Source: Leptolyngbya sp. FACHB-60 (GTDB lineage: Bacteria; Cyanobacteriota; Cyanobacteriia; Phormidesmidales; Phormidesmidaceae). From it: a DNA stretch of 64,000 nucleotides. Below, piece by piece: positions 18,084-26,276 of this stretch; positions within the stretch are counted from its first letter, which is position 1; the number at the start of each line of letters is the position of its first letter. The notes under the pieces were generated by a model. It did not search any database. It saw only the letters and a list, made by a program, of their open reading frames with translations, and was not told the origin of the DNA. The stretch is from the NCBI RefSeq assembly GCF_014695775.1, contig NZ_JACJOX010000030.1, forward strand, positions 62,001-126,000. The letters run 5' to 3'. Made by a program: the position numbers and the translations under genes.

Positions 18084-18800
18084 ATGGTTTCTTTGAATGC
18101 GCTACTGGTAGCCGGTACCGACACCGAAGTGGGTAAAACTGTTCTTACCAGTGCTCTATTGGCCTATTGGCAGCAGCATCGGCCAGCCCAGGCCCCGGTT
18201 GTGCTGAAGCCATTTCAGTCGGGGGTAGGCGATCGCGAGCTATACCAGCGCCTCTTTTTTCCTGACATGAGTCTGGATGCCATTACGTCCCAATATTTTG
18301 ATGCGCCCCTGGCTCCACCCCTGGCTGCCGCCCTAGAGGGTCGCTCGGTAGATCTCACCTCGGCCTGGCGCACCTTGGAAACCGCTACCCAGCAACATTC
18401 TTGGGTGCTGGTAGAAGGGTTGGGGGGGCTGGGGTCACCAGTCACCTACGAACTCACCGTGGCGGATCTGGCGGCGGCCTGGCACCTGCCGGTGGTGCTG
18501 GTGGTGCCGGTCAGGCTGGGGGCGATCGCCCAGGCGATCGCCAACGTGGCCCTGGCTCGGCAAAACGCCATCGATCTGCGGGGCATTGTGCTCAACTGTC
18601 CTCAGCCCTGTACCCCTGAGCAGCTCGATCAGTGGGCTCCAGCGGGGCTGATCGCCAACCTGGCCCAGACCCCTGTGTTGGGCGTGCTGCCCTACCTATC
18701 TACCCCAGAGTCACCGACGGCCCTGGCGGCAGCAGCGGCCAATCTAGAGTTAGAGGCACTTTATCCAGCAACGGCACCGAACTTAGCAAAAAGCCGCTAG
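18084..18800 (+). CDS. bioD: ATP-dependent dethiobiotin synthetase
   Basis: BioD closes the ureido ring of dethiobiotin from 7,8-diaminopelargonate, CO2 and ATP, the penultimate step of biotin synthesis. The 238-residue protein has the extended P-loop GTDTEVGKT (11-19), the substrate Lys in LKPFQSG, and the VEGLGGLGSPVTYELTVADL segment that matches the GAGG(L/W)-x-P motif of the family. No other bio gene is nearby, which is common in cyanobacteria where bio genes are scattered. The gene lies behind repeat copy A. Confidence 0.95.
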   Translation: MVSLNALLVAGTDTEVGKTVLTSALLAYWQQHRPAQAPVVLKPFQSGVGDRELYQRLFFPDMSLDAITSQYFDAPLAPPLAAALEGRSVDLTSAWRTLETATQQHSWVLVEGLGGLGSPVTYELTVADLAAAWHLPVVLVVPVRLGAIAQAIANVALARQNAIDLRGIVLNCPQPCTPEQLDQWAPAGLIANLAQTPVLGVLPYLSTPESPTALAAAAANLELEALYPATAPNLAKSR

Positions 18801-18840
18801 GCCAATTCCCAGCGGTCGGTGATGGCAGCAGTTAGCTGAT

Positions 18841-19041
18841 TTAAGTGTTCACTTCGCGGTGAAATACGGCGGTAATGGCCTCCGTTCTGAGGTCAAGAAC
18901 AGTCGTTTTGGTAGTTTTAACCGTAACCCCAACTCGATCTTCAGGGAAACAGTCGCGACTGCCCTTTTTGCACTCAGCCATGATCTCAACCATGGAAACT
19001 GTAGCGGCGGGAGGCAGAGTCGGCGGTAGCTGAAAAAACAT
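18841..19041 (-). CDS. Small hypothetical protein (66 aa)
   Basis: I do not recognise the family. The frame has a proper ribosome binding site on the minus strand (AGGAA at 19048-19052, six bases before the ATG) and protein-like composition: a Pro-rich start (LPPTLPPAAT), two Cys (in AECKKGSRDC) and a Thr/Val-rich middle. It is soluble, convergent with bioD and separated from it by 40 bases. A real small gene is more likely than not, but homology should decide. Confidence 0.5.
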   Translation of the reverse strand: MFFQLPPTLPPAATVSMVEIMAECKKGSRDCFPEDRVGVTVKTTKTTVLDLRTEAITAVFHREVNT

Positions 19042-19465
19042 AGTTAATTCCTATAGTCAGCCTGATGTGGTCGCCATTTTAGCCAACTCGGCGATCGCAG
19101 GGGACTATCATTTTAGCCAGAACCACTGATGCTGTTACAAAGCTTAAAACTTCACTCAAATACACCCATAATCAGGCTCTCGTAAAGCATGAAAAGCGAC
19201 GAGCCGATCCCTGCAAAACAGAGTGAGGGCATTGCTGACCGGTGGCATCAATTTGGATAGGGTATCGGCGCAGCCAAGCCAAAGGCTTTACGGCCGTTTG
19301 CCCCTGCGAGAACCGTTGATTTTTTGGTTCATACCTGTATCCTGCAATCCCCAACGAAAGCCGTAGACTGCCCATGCCAGCAGAGAATACCCGGTGAGCC
19401 TAAGTCCCAGCCCCGTGAATTATTCTGACCAATAGCTTATCTGCCCTAGTCACTGACTAAAGGCA
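19042..19465. other. Intergenic region upstream of the 703-residue protein
   Basis: This 424-base stretch separates two diverging genes. A 67-codon minus-strand frame (19172-19375) is open but has no clear ribosome binding site or family. TTTTAGCCA occurs twice near 19076 and 19113. No terminator, tRNA or clear promoter could be assigned. Confidence 0.35.
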
Positions 19466-21577
19466 ATGGTTCCTTTAGTTACAATCACCAGGCAGTGCGT
19501 TGCGGGCATGGCAGTGGCAATTATTCACGGCATCAAACTGGGTTCATGGCGGCGGTGGCGGTGGTTGGCGGTCATGCTGCTCACAACGTATATCACCGTG
19601 CAATTAGTGCCCTACGGCGCGCTGGCTGCGGTTTCGCCCTGGGCAACCAGGCAGACTCCAGCGGTTGACCCAACTCCTAATTATTTGGATATGTTGGCTC
19701 AGCTCGAACAGCTGCCCGGCGGCAGCGTGGCCCTGCCCAATTTTGACCCAGCGGTGAATGGGTTTCAGTTTTCTAACCAGGAGTTAACCCAGGCCATCGA
19801 TATCACCCGCAACCCCCAGGCTTGGGAAGAGGTGCTGACCGAGCAGCTGCAACAGCTCTTCGGCACTCAGGTCTGTATCGGGGGCGAATCGACCACCTGT
19901 GTGCTGACCGCTGCTGCCCAAAGCTGGCTACAAACCCAACTGGGCCGCATGAACCAGGGTCTCTCAGAGGGCATGGCCGCTGCGGTGCTCGACCTATGGC
20001 AGCCCGGTCAGCCGCGCCTGCCCTGGTGGCAGCGGTTGGTCAATGCCCTGCTGGGTCGCACGGTGTTTGGCCTGGTGCGCACCCTGTTTGACCTGCAAAC
20101 CTTCATCGCTAACCTGTTTTTGATGCAGGGGGTGACTGAGGTGGCCCAGCAGACCCAGACCGTGCGCGACACCTTTACCCCGACTCAAATTTTGCGATCG
20201 CTGCTAGGGGTCTTCCTCGGTGGCTCCCTCGACCCGTTCACCATGGGAGTCTACCGCCGCCTGGAGGGTGCCCTGACCGAGGGCCACAGTCTCACCCCTT
20301 ACCGCGTCGAAGACCAGGGCCAGGGCAAATACTGGGTCTATGTCTATGACAGCAACTACCCCGCCGGTCGCCCCGGCGGCCCCACCGACCTCCACGTAGA
20401 GTTTGACACCCAGGCCGACACCTGGACCTACCAGCCCATCGCTAGCGGCCCAGTGTTTGAAGGCGACGACCAGAGCAAAACCCTCGATCTAACTCAGCGA
20501 TCGTGGCGGCAGCCTCCGGACGAGCAACCGCTGGCCGCCACCGGCCCCTTCACCTGCCCTTTCTGTTACCCTGGGGCCGAAACTGAGGCCGAGGCTGGGA
20601 TAAAAGCTGCTCCTACCGTAGACATCACCCTCATTGGAGAAGGATTACTCACCGTCATTCCCTACGAGGAGTCGGCGGACGCTGATCTAGCCCCACTCAC
20701 TCTTAGCGGTCAAGATGTCGTAGAACTGGTGCCCTTCAAAGGTGGATTGAACCGCGAGGTGCCCGCCAGCTATCGGCTGTCCGCTGCCCAACTGGGGCAT
20801 CCCCTCCAGGTCACCCTGACTGGGGTAGCTACGGCACCCGACCAGACCGCCACGCTCCAGCTTACGGGGCCAGGGTATACGGCCAACGTTGAGGAACTCA
20901 GGCTTGACCCCAGCCAAAGCCTCACCCTGTTTTTGGTGGCGAACGCCACTGGCCCGGAGATTACCCTGGTTGCCAACCGAGCCACCGACCTGCCTCGTCT
21001 GTCGATCAGTCTTACCGATGACACCAGCGCTTACCAGTTCAACTCCTCCAGTCCAGAGACCGGGTTTTCGATCACCGATCGCCAGGTGTCTAAAAGCTCT
21101 GGGTTTGACCTCAGCGGACTCAAGCTGCCAGCGGGCCAGCGTGTTGCCCTAGCTGCCAACACCGACCTCAAGCGCCTCTATTTTGCCGACGATACTCTAG
21201 CCTCTAGCCAGTACGCCCTCACCGTGAAAAATCGCATTGTGATCAAAGACCGCATTCAGCTCGGGGAACGCCAGCCTGATTTCGTCAACTACACCCTGGC
21301 CTACGACGAAGAAATGCGAGCTAGCGGGGTAGAGATCGAGAGCCAGCGCCAGGCCTTTTTTGACTACGATCCGGCTTTTGTCGACCCGGCTGAACTGCCT
21401 CGACAAACCTTGCTAGAGGCCTTTGACCAGCGCGATTTTCCCATTGCCGTTGCCTACGAACCTTTGATGGTCAGTGCAAATGGACCAAGCCCGCTGCGGC
21501 TGGTGCCCTCGGGGAGAGAACCTGTCGGTCAGCGGGTTTTTCAGGGGTCGCTGCGCAAGGCTGGCGGTAAGGGGTAG
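19466..21577 (+). CDS. Secreted or anchored protein of unknown function (703 aa)
   Basis: The N-terminus has Arg/Trp residues followed by a hydrophobic stretch (WLAVMLLTTYITVQLVPYGA) ending near ALAAV, consistent with a signal peptide or anchor at about residues 32-55. A segment near residues 275-330 reads TPYRVEDQGQGKYWVYVYDSN, then NYPAGRPGGP and FDTQADTWTY. This pattern occurs in uncharacterised bacterial proteins where it is thought to belong to papain-like folds, but I see no clear catalytic Cys/His pair. The rest is acidic and beta-rich, with a CPFC dicysteine near residue 365. Function unknown. Confidence 0.75.
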   Translation: MVPLVTITRQCVAGMAVAIIHGIKLGSWRRWRWLAVMLLTTYITVQLVPYGALAAVSPWATRQTPAVDPTPNYLDMLAQLEQLPGGSVALPNFDPAVNGFQFSNQELTQAIDITRNPQAWEEVLTEQLQQLFGTQVCIGGESTTCVLTAAAQSWLQTQLGRMNQGLSEGMAAAVLDLWQPGQPRLPWWQRLVNALLGRTVFGLVRTLFDLQTFIANLFLMQGVTEVAQQTQTVRDTFTPTQILRSLLGVFLGGSLDPFTMGVYRRLEGALTEGHSLTPYRVEDQGQGKYWVYVYDSNYPAGRPGGPTDLHVEFDTQADTWTYQPIASGPVFEGDDQSKTLDLTQRSWRQPPDEQPLAATGPFTCPFCYPGAETEAEAGIKAAPTVDITLIGEGLLTVIPYEESADADLAPLTLSGQDVVELVPFKGGLNREVPASYRLSAAQLGHPLQVTLTGVATAPDQTATLQLTGPGYTANVEELRLDPSQSLTLFLVANATGPEITLVANRATDLPRLSISLTDDTSAYQFNSSSPETGFSITDRQVSKSSGFDLSGLKLPAGQRVALAANTDLKRLYFADDTLASSQYALTVKNRIVIKDRIQLGERQPDFVNYTLAYDEEMRASGVEIESQRQAFFDYDPAFVDPAELPRQTLLEAFDQRDFPIAVAYEPLMVSANGPSPLRLVPSGREPVGQRVFQGSLRKAGGKG

Positions 21578-21595
21578 GGGTTTGGTTGGGGGATA

Positions 21596-21628
21596 GGGAA
21601 GATGAGGGAGGTGAGGGAGGTGGGGTAG
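21596..21628. repeat. G-rich short tandem repeat
   Basis: GGGAGGTGA/GGGAGGTGG-type units follow GGGAAGATGA in the gap between two converging genes. The tract is similar to the minus-strand reading of the hairpin arm at 2131-2165 (GGAAGATAAGGAGGTGAGG). Confidence 0.5.
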
Positions 21629-21678
21629 GGGACGGCGACATGTATTGTCCATTAGTCATCGTCTAGGGTGATCACCCA

Positions 21679-22302
21679 TCAGTCGAAGTGGGGTAGGAGA
21701 GTGGGGTCGTTGAGACACGCAAAGCAGTGCTGGAGCTGGCCGAGGCTGGTGCGGCCTGGGGAGAGGGGGGGCTGGTCGTCGGGGCCAAAAAAACTCATGG
21801 TGGTGGTTTCGTAGCTGGGGGTGGGCTGACCGCCGGTAATTTCGCAGCGAAAGAAGAGCTTGTAGCTATGGAACGGGGCGGGGGGATGGCCGTGGAGAGG
21901 GTTGGCGCGATCGTACACGGCCAGCAGCTGAGTGGCCTTTGCTTGGTAGCCTGACTCTTCAAAGATTTCTCGCTCGATGGCCTGGCTAGGGGAGTCGCCA
22001 ATGTCGGCCCAACCACCGGGCAGGGCCCACAGACCATCGGAGCTTTCTTGCACGAGCAAAATTTTGCCGTCTCGAAACACTGCGCCCCGGACTTCGACCT
22101 TAGGAGTGGCGTGGCCGACATCCTGCCGGAGCAGATCGGCGATGGTGGCGGGGTCAGCCTCAGCCTGGGCGGCGAGCATGGCCACGGCAATCTGATGCAC
22201 CTGCTCGTAACGCGCTACGTCAAAGGGATGATTTTTATAGTTCAGTCCGGTTTGGGCAATGCCCTGAAGTTGCTGAATCCAGCCTAGCCATGGAGAAGTC
22301 AT
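21679..22302 (-). CDS. NUDIX hydrolase with N-terminal helical extension
   Basis: The 207-residue protein has an N-terminal helical part (about 1-65) typical of the ADP-ribose-pyrophosphatase-like group with a Nudix N-terminal domain, then a Nudix fold. The Nudix box reads GWADIGDSPSQAIEREIFEE and continues SGY; compared with G-x5-E-x7-REUxEExGU the first Glu is Asp, while the metal-binding REIFEE core is intact. It likely cleaves a nucleoside diphosphate linked to another moiety, but the substrate cannot be told. It converges with the upstream 703-residue gene. Confidence 0.9.
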   Translation of the reverse strand: MTSPWLGWIQQLQGIAQTGLNYKNHPFDVARYEQVHQIAVAMLAAQAEADPATIADLLRQDVGHATPKVEVRGAVFRDGKILLVQESSDGLWALPGGWADIGDSPSQAIEREIFEESGYQAKATQLLAVYDRANPLHGHPPAPFHSYKLFFRCEITGGQPTPSYETTTMSFFGPDDQPPLSPGRTSLGQLQHCFACLNDPTLLPHFD

Positions 22303-22867
22303 AGGAAGCGATCAATCCATCGATTTGAGTCACCCAAAGTTTAGGGCTTGGCTTTGGGTACTGAACTCAAATTCCTGTAATTCTGACATGTTGGCGGCCG
22401 TCTGACGGAGAAGAATGCACGGTTTTGGCGAACATTTAGAATCGTGCAACAGTGACCGAATTCAAGTTAACAACCCAACTGATCATGCCGCCGCCGAGAA
22501 TGCATCTAACCTAAGGAGGAATCCGAGAAAAACCGGATAAACCTTAGAAGAACTGCCGCGATCTATGAGTATTTCTACTGCTTCTTCAGTGATTTTGCGG
22601 AACTGATAGAGAATTCATAAAACTTTAGTTAACCTTCCTTTGATGGCAAAAATTATGTGATTCCTCGACCAGTAAACGGTAAATCAAGGGATTGACAAGC
22701 TACACCGGGGGTGCGATCGCCTCGTAACATCCAGTTACACGGCTTCTCTGCAACAAAGCCTTAGATTACTTAATAAAATTCTCATGAAGGCGGTGATAGG
22801 ATTTCCTCAAGTAAGCCATAAGCTTTTCTTACCGTTGCTGGTCGCTGTTATCTGGAGATTCTTAATC
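22303..22867. other. Intergenic region with an isolated RNA-like stem-loop
   Basis: This 565-base, relatively AT-rich stretch lies between two divergent genes. It contains the structured element at 22511-22547. TTGACA near 22693 has no good -10 at the normal distance, while TTAATAAAAT just before the downstream ORF could be a -10 region. An in-frame extension of the 60-residue gene back to 22784 is possible but encodes an unlikely hydrophobic leader. Confidence 0.4.
22511..22547 (+). ncRNA. Candidate structured RNA element
   Basis: CTAAGG (22511-22516) pairs with CCTTAG (22542-22547) and ATCCG (22521-22525) pairs with CGGAT (22534-22538). This gives a two-segment stem with an internal loop AGGA/AAA and an A-rich loop AGAAAAAC. 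The size resembles a small regulatory hairpin. No family is recognised. Confidence 0.3.
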
Positions 22868-23050
22868 ATGTCTAATAGCCCTGTTGGAATTAAGCCCGAA
22901 ACCCGGAATCACAAGGGATTTTTTGTACAAGATGCAGACTACGAACTGGTCAGTATCGAATCCTCTGGCTGGGCCCTCATTTGCGTGGATGATGCCGTTT
23001 GTCACTACGTTGACCCCGACAATCTGCTGATTCAGAATCTTGAAGCTTAA
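22868..23050 (+). CDS. Small hypothetical protein (60 aa)
   Basis: The protein starts MSNSPVGIKPETRNHKG and continues with FFVQDADYELVSIESSGWAL, a compact acidic sequence with two Cys in the second half. The ATG at 22868 is preferred because a GGAG site lies about 10 bases upstream. A perfect terminator follows about 75 bases after the stop. I do not recognise it. The size, start signal and terminator support a real single-gene unit. Confidence 0.6.
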   Translation: MSNSPVGIKPETRNHKGFFVQDADYELVSIESSGWALICVDDAVCHYVDPDNLLIQNLEA

Positions 23051-23126
23051 GATAACTCCAGGCCAGCTACCTGCCTTAGCCAAGGCAATTTTGTATCAAT
23101 CAGTTAATACGCTTTAGTCTTTTTGG

Positions 23127-23161
23127 TAGGCTGCTCTAGATCCTTAGAGCAGCCTATTTTT
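23127..23161 (+). terminator. Strong Rho-independent terminator
   Basis: TAGGCTGCTCTA (23127-23138) and TAGAGCAGCCTA (23145-23156) form a perfect 12-bp stem with a 6-base loop, followed by five T residues. It ends the transcript of the 60-residue gene. Confidence 0.9.
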
Positions 23162-23251
23162 GACTTAAAATTGGTGCTGACCGAGATCGAGGCTCGTCAG
23201 CTCAATCTCTCCCACTGTCTCCTTCATCTAGGCTGATTTATCCTCAACCCT

Positions 23252-23515
23252 ATGAAACAAACGCCCATGACACAACGCATTTCTAACCTGATCAGCTGGG
23301 TGCTGGTGGCCGATTTGGGCCTGGTGCTGCTTAGCCTGGGCTGGTTTTTGGTGGCCGTGCTGGGGCACAGCATGAATGTTGACCTCGGGTTAGACCTCTG
23401 GTACTCCCTCTGGAACCCGCTGATTATGCCCGCTCTTAGTGTGCTGATGGCCGGGGCAATCGCCAGCGGCATCGTCGGTTGGGTTGGTCGCCGCTTTAAC
23501 GCCGACGCCTCCTAG
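23252..23515 (+). CDS. Small membrane protein with two predicted TM segments (87 aa)
   Basis: Two hydrophobic segments are visible, WVLVADLGLVLLSLGWFLVA (about 16-35) and the stretch PLIMPALSVLMAGAIASGIV (about 56-75), followed by a short charged tail. An alternative start lies five codons later. No ribosome binding site stands out. It could be a small accessory membrane subunit, but no partner is adjacent: it lies between a terminator and the repeat that separates it from the converging YvcK-like gene. Confidence 0.6.
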   Translation: MKQTPMTQRISNLISWVLVADLGLVLLSLGWFLVAVLGHSMNVDLGLDLWYSLWNPLIMPALSVLMAGAIASGIVGWVGRRFNADAS

Positions 23516-23522
23516 GAATTAC

Positions 23523-23600
23523 AGGTTTAGGGTTCAAGGTATTAGGTATAAGGGCGCGGCTCTGAACCCTAGACCCTAGACCCTAGACCTTATACCCTGC
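23523..23600. repeat. Dispersed inverted repeat, copy B
   Basis: AGGTTTAGGGTTCAAGG at 23523-23539 is followed by a tandem heptamer CCCTAGA (three units, about 23568-23587) and then the right arm AGACCTTATACC. The arms are complementary in part. The repeat lies between two converging genes and ends at the YvcK-like stop codon. Confidence 0.7.
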
Positions 23601-24983
23601 TTACCAAAGCCGCTGCGTGCGCGTATACCACCGCAGCAGCACCCGCGCCAGCCGTTCGCTGTGGTGGCGCACCGTCAGATCCGCACTCTCTTCCATCACG
23701 TTGGCGGCGATAATGCGACGGCCCGAGTCGAGAATGGCGGCGCGATCGAGCAGTACTGGCCCTACCCCCGCCTTGGCGTAGTGGCTAATTATCGGATCGG
23801 AAGGCATCACCTTTTGCACCAGCACGGCATCAAATAGGTAGCAGCCGCAGGCCGAGTCGATCGCTCGAATGTGGTCAGATACCGAAAAGCCGTCGGTTTC
23901 GCCCGGCTCGGTCATGATGTTGCAGATATAGATGCGAGGCACCTGCCGCGCTGCGATCGCCTTTACTAGATCGGGCACCAGCAGGTTAGGAATAATGCTG
24001 GTATAGAGACTGCCGGGGCCAATCACGATGTAGTCGGCCTCCTCAATGGCTTTGACCGCCTTGGCTAAGGCGGGCGGGTTGGGGGGTAGGCAGCCGATGT
24101 GAACAATCCGGCCCCGCGCCTCAGTGATTTTTGACTCACCGACAATTCGGCGACCGTCCTCTAGCTCGGCCCACAGTTGCACATCCACTGAGGTCGAGGG
24201 CAGCACCTGGCCCTGCACCGCCAACACCTTAGAACTGGCCGCGATCGCCTGCTCCAGATCCCCCGTAATCTCGTTCATAGCGGTCAAAAACAGATTGCCA
24301 AAGCTGTGGCCTACCAGACCGCTGCCCGACTCAAACCGATACTGAAACAGCTCCGTCAGCAGCTTTTCTTCGTCTGCTAGGGCCGCCAGGCAGTTGCGAA
24401 TATCTCCCGGCGGCAGCACTCCCATCTCGCGCCGCAGCCGCCCCGACGAGCCGCCATCATCTGCCACCGTCACAATGGCCGTAATATTCGAGCTGTAGCG
24501 CTTCATACCCCGCAGCAGGTTAGATAGCCCGGTGCCGCCGCCCACCACCACAATCTTTGGCCCCCGCGACAGCCGCCGCTGGGCCAGCAGGGCGTCGAGC
24601 AGATCCTCCGCATTCCCTGGAATTAACACATCGGTGATGGCCCCCACCGTGCGGCTCTGGCCCCAAAAAATCAGCCCTAGCCCCAGCAAGATGCCCAGGG
24701 GGCCGCTGACGTAGTTGGGCACGTGGGTCGTAAAAGCCCGCAGCGCCGCCCCGAGAAGCCGCCCCGTGTAAAATACCGGCGTCAGCTTGAGCCAGATCAT
24801 GCCGCCAACCCCGACCAGCAGCACCCCAGCCATGCTGAGCAACAGCCAGCGCTTAACTAGCAGCCCCGGTGCCAGCCACCACACGAGCCGATTAACCCGC
24901 CGCGGCGGGGCCAGGGTTAACGTCTCCCGTCTGACCCGACGAAACAGCCGGGTCAGGGCCATATAAAAAGGTTTTAAGAACAT
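23601..24983 (-). CDS. yvcK: YvcK/CofD-like protein with membrane anchor
   Basis: The soluble part (about residues 145-440 of 460) is a YvcK-family domain: [58 protein letters not shown] and [15 protein letters not shown] are all in place. YvcK proteins bind UDP-sugars and support cell-wall synthesis or carbon metabolism; no CofD activity should be assumed. The N-terminus has two hydrophobic segments (one near [18 protein letters not shown], one near [17 protein letters not shown]), so the protein is membrane-bound. The start is uncertain: ATG at 24983, at 24962, or an upstream GTG/ATG near 25079. Confidence 0.88.
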   Translation of the reverse strand: MFLKPFYMALTRLFRRVRRETLTLAPPRRVNRLVWWLAPGLLVKRWLLLSMAGVLLVGVGGMIWLKLTPVFYTGRLLGAALRAFTTHVPNYVSGPLGILLGLGLIFWGQSRTVGAITDVLIPGNAEDLLDALLAQRRLSRGPKIVVVGGGTGLSNLLRGMKRYSSNITAIVTVADDGGSSGRLRREMGVLPPGDIRNCLAALADEEKLLTELFQYRFESGSGLVGHSFGNLFLTAMNEITGDLEQAIAASSKVLAVQGQVLPSTSVDVQLWAELEDGRRIVGESKITEARGRIVHIGCLPPNPPALAKAVKAIEEADYIVIGPGSLYTSIIPNLLVPDLVKAIAARQVPRIYICNIMTEPGETDGFSVSDHIRAIDSACGCYLFDAVLVQKVMPSDPIISHYAKAGVGPVLLDRAAILDSGRRIIAANVMEESADLTVRHHSERLARVLLRWYTRTQRLW

Positions 24984-25304
24984 GAAAGGAGGTCGATAGC
25001 GATCTGACCAACCTGAGCGGCGGTTTGCAACGGACAGTAGGGCTGCAGGCGATCGGGCTTTTGTACCTAGCCCCATCACTTATCCCAGGCAACTTTCCCA
25101 TGGGTGGATGAAATTTGCCCAGGTGTTTCAAACAGCCTTTGATAGGATGAGCACCAGCGCCTTCGATTTTAGCGGCTATTTGATAGAGTCAAGGCATGGA
25201 TATGCCCAGGGGCTGTTAATGGTTGGTAAACTCAACCGCTTGGCCCGCCAAACCTAGGCAACCAGACCGCTGAGCAGACACGGGTACTCCCATCGGTAAA
25301 GCCT
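24984..25304. other. Divergent intergenic region YvcK / MlaF-like ABC gene
   Basis: About 320 bases between two diverging genes; the first 96 may encode an N-terminal extension of the YvcK-like protein. Nothing else is recognisable apart from the expected promoters, which I cannot place. Confidence 0.35.
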
Positions 25305-26174
25305 ATGGCCGATCTCCACGATTCCAGCACTATCCCAGGGCAATCCAGTGTGCCTGTGTCTCCCCGTGCCGCCCAGCCCGGTGCGGTGGGCTGCGACGAC
25401 GAGGTTCTGCTAGAGCTCAAGGGCATCTCGAAACAGTTTGGCGACAATCAGGTGCTTGATAACGTCGATCTCACGCTACACCGAGGCGAGGCGGTGGCCA
25501 TTATTGGCCCCTCAGGCACCGGGAAATCGACTATTTTAAGAATCATTGCCGGGTTGCTTGCCCCTGACGAAGGCGAGATCTATGTGCAGGGGAACCGGCG
25601 GAATGGGCTAATCGAAGATTCGCCAGATCCGGTGGGCATTGGCATGGTGTTCCAGCAAGCAGCGCTGTTTGACTCTCTCTCAGTAGCTGAGAATGTAGGG
25701 TTTTTGCTCTATCAGCACTCTCGACTGCCCGCCCACCAGATTCGCGAGATTGTCGATGACGTGCTCGACATGGTGGGGCTACCGGGTACGGGCAGCCGCT
25801 ACCCGGCGGAGCTGTCGGGGGGCATGCGCAAGCGGGTGAGTTTTGCCCGGGCGATTGTCTCAAACCCTGAAAATCCTCAGGATCGACCGGCACTGCTGCT
25901 CTACGATGAACCTACGGCTGGCCTCGACCCGATCGCCTCCACGGTGATCGAAGATCTGATTCGTGCCATTCAGCGCAACAATGGGTGCAGCTCGTACTTA
26001 ATTGTCACCCACCAGGACAGCACCATTCGCCGCACTGCCGATCGGGTGATTTTTTTGCACCGGGGCAAGATTCAGTGGCAGGGACCGGTCGCCGCCGTCG
26101 ACGAGACTGATAACCCCTTTGTGCGGCAGTTCTTTAGCGGCCGGGTGGAGGGGCCAATTCAGATGGTGCAGTAG
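25305..26174 (+). CDS. MlaF-like ABC transporter ATP-binding protein
   Basis: The 289-residue ATPase has Walker A GPSGTGKST (68-76), the Q-loop GMVFQQAALFDSLSVAENV typical of the MlaF/Ttg2A group, signature LSGGMRKRVSFARAI, Walker B LLLYDEPTAGLDP and switch VTHQD. Such ATPases energise transport of phospholipids or related hydrophobic compounds between membranes; the chloroplast relative is TGD3. The MCE-domain gene follows after about 100 bases. The MlaE-type permease is not in the window. The first 30 residues are a non-conserved extension, so the start may be later. Confidence 0.9.
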   Translation: MADLHDSSTIPGQSSVPVSPRAAQPGAVGCDDEVLLELKGISKQFGDNQVLDNVDLTLHRGEAVAIIGPSGTGKSTILRIIAGLLAPDEGEIYVQGNRRNGLIEDSPDPVGIGMVFQQAALFDSLSVAENVGFLLYQHSRLPAHQIREIVDDVLDMVGLPGTGSRYPAELSGGMRKRVSFARAIVSNPENPQDRPALLLYDEPTAGLDPIASTVIEDLIRAIQRNNGCSSYLIVTHQDSTIRRTADRVIFLHRGKIQWQGPVAAVDETDNPFVRQFFSGRVEGPIQMVQ

Positions 26175-26276
26175 GCCTAGACTGGCAGCGCCATTGTTAA
26201 CCTCGCTCAGGTAGAGCTGATTCGGTAGAGAATGGAATTGTGAGTAAGCCGTTGAGCGGCTGAGTTAAGGGGCACC

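Noticed and set aside
19172..19375. 67-codon minus-strand frame in the gap before the 703-residue protein
   Set aside because: No ribosome binding site and a composition typical of random frames.
23568..23587. CCCTAGA tandem units considered as a CRISPR-like or telomere-like array
   Set aside because: Only three very short units without spacers, inside a dispersed hairpin repeat.
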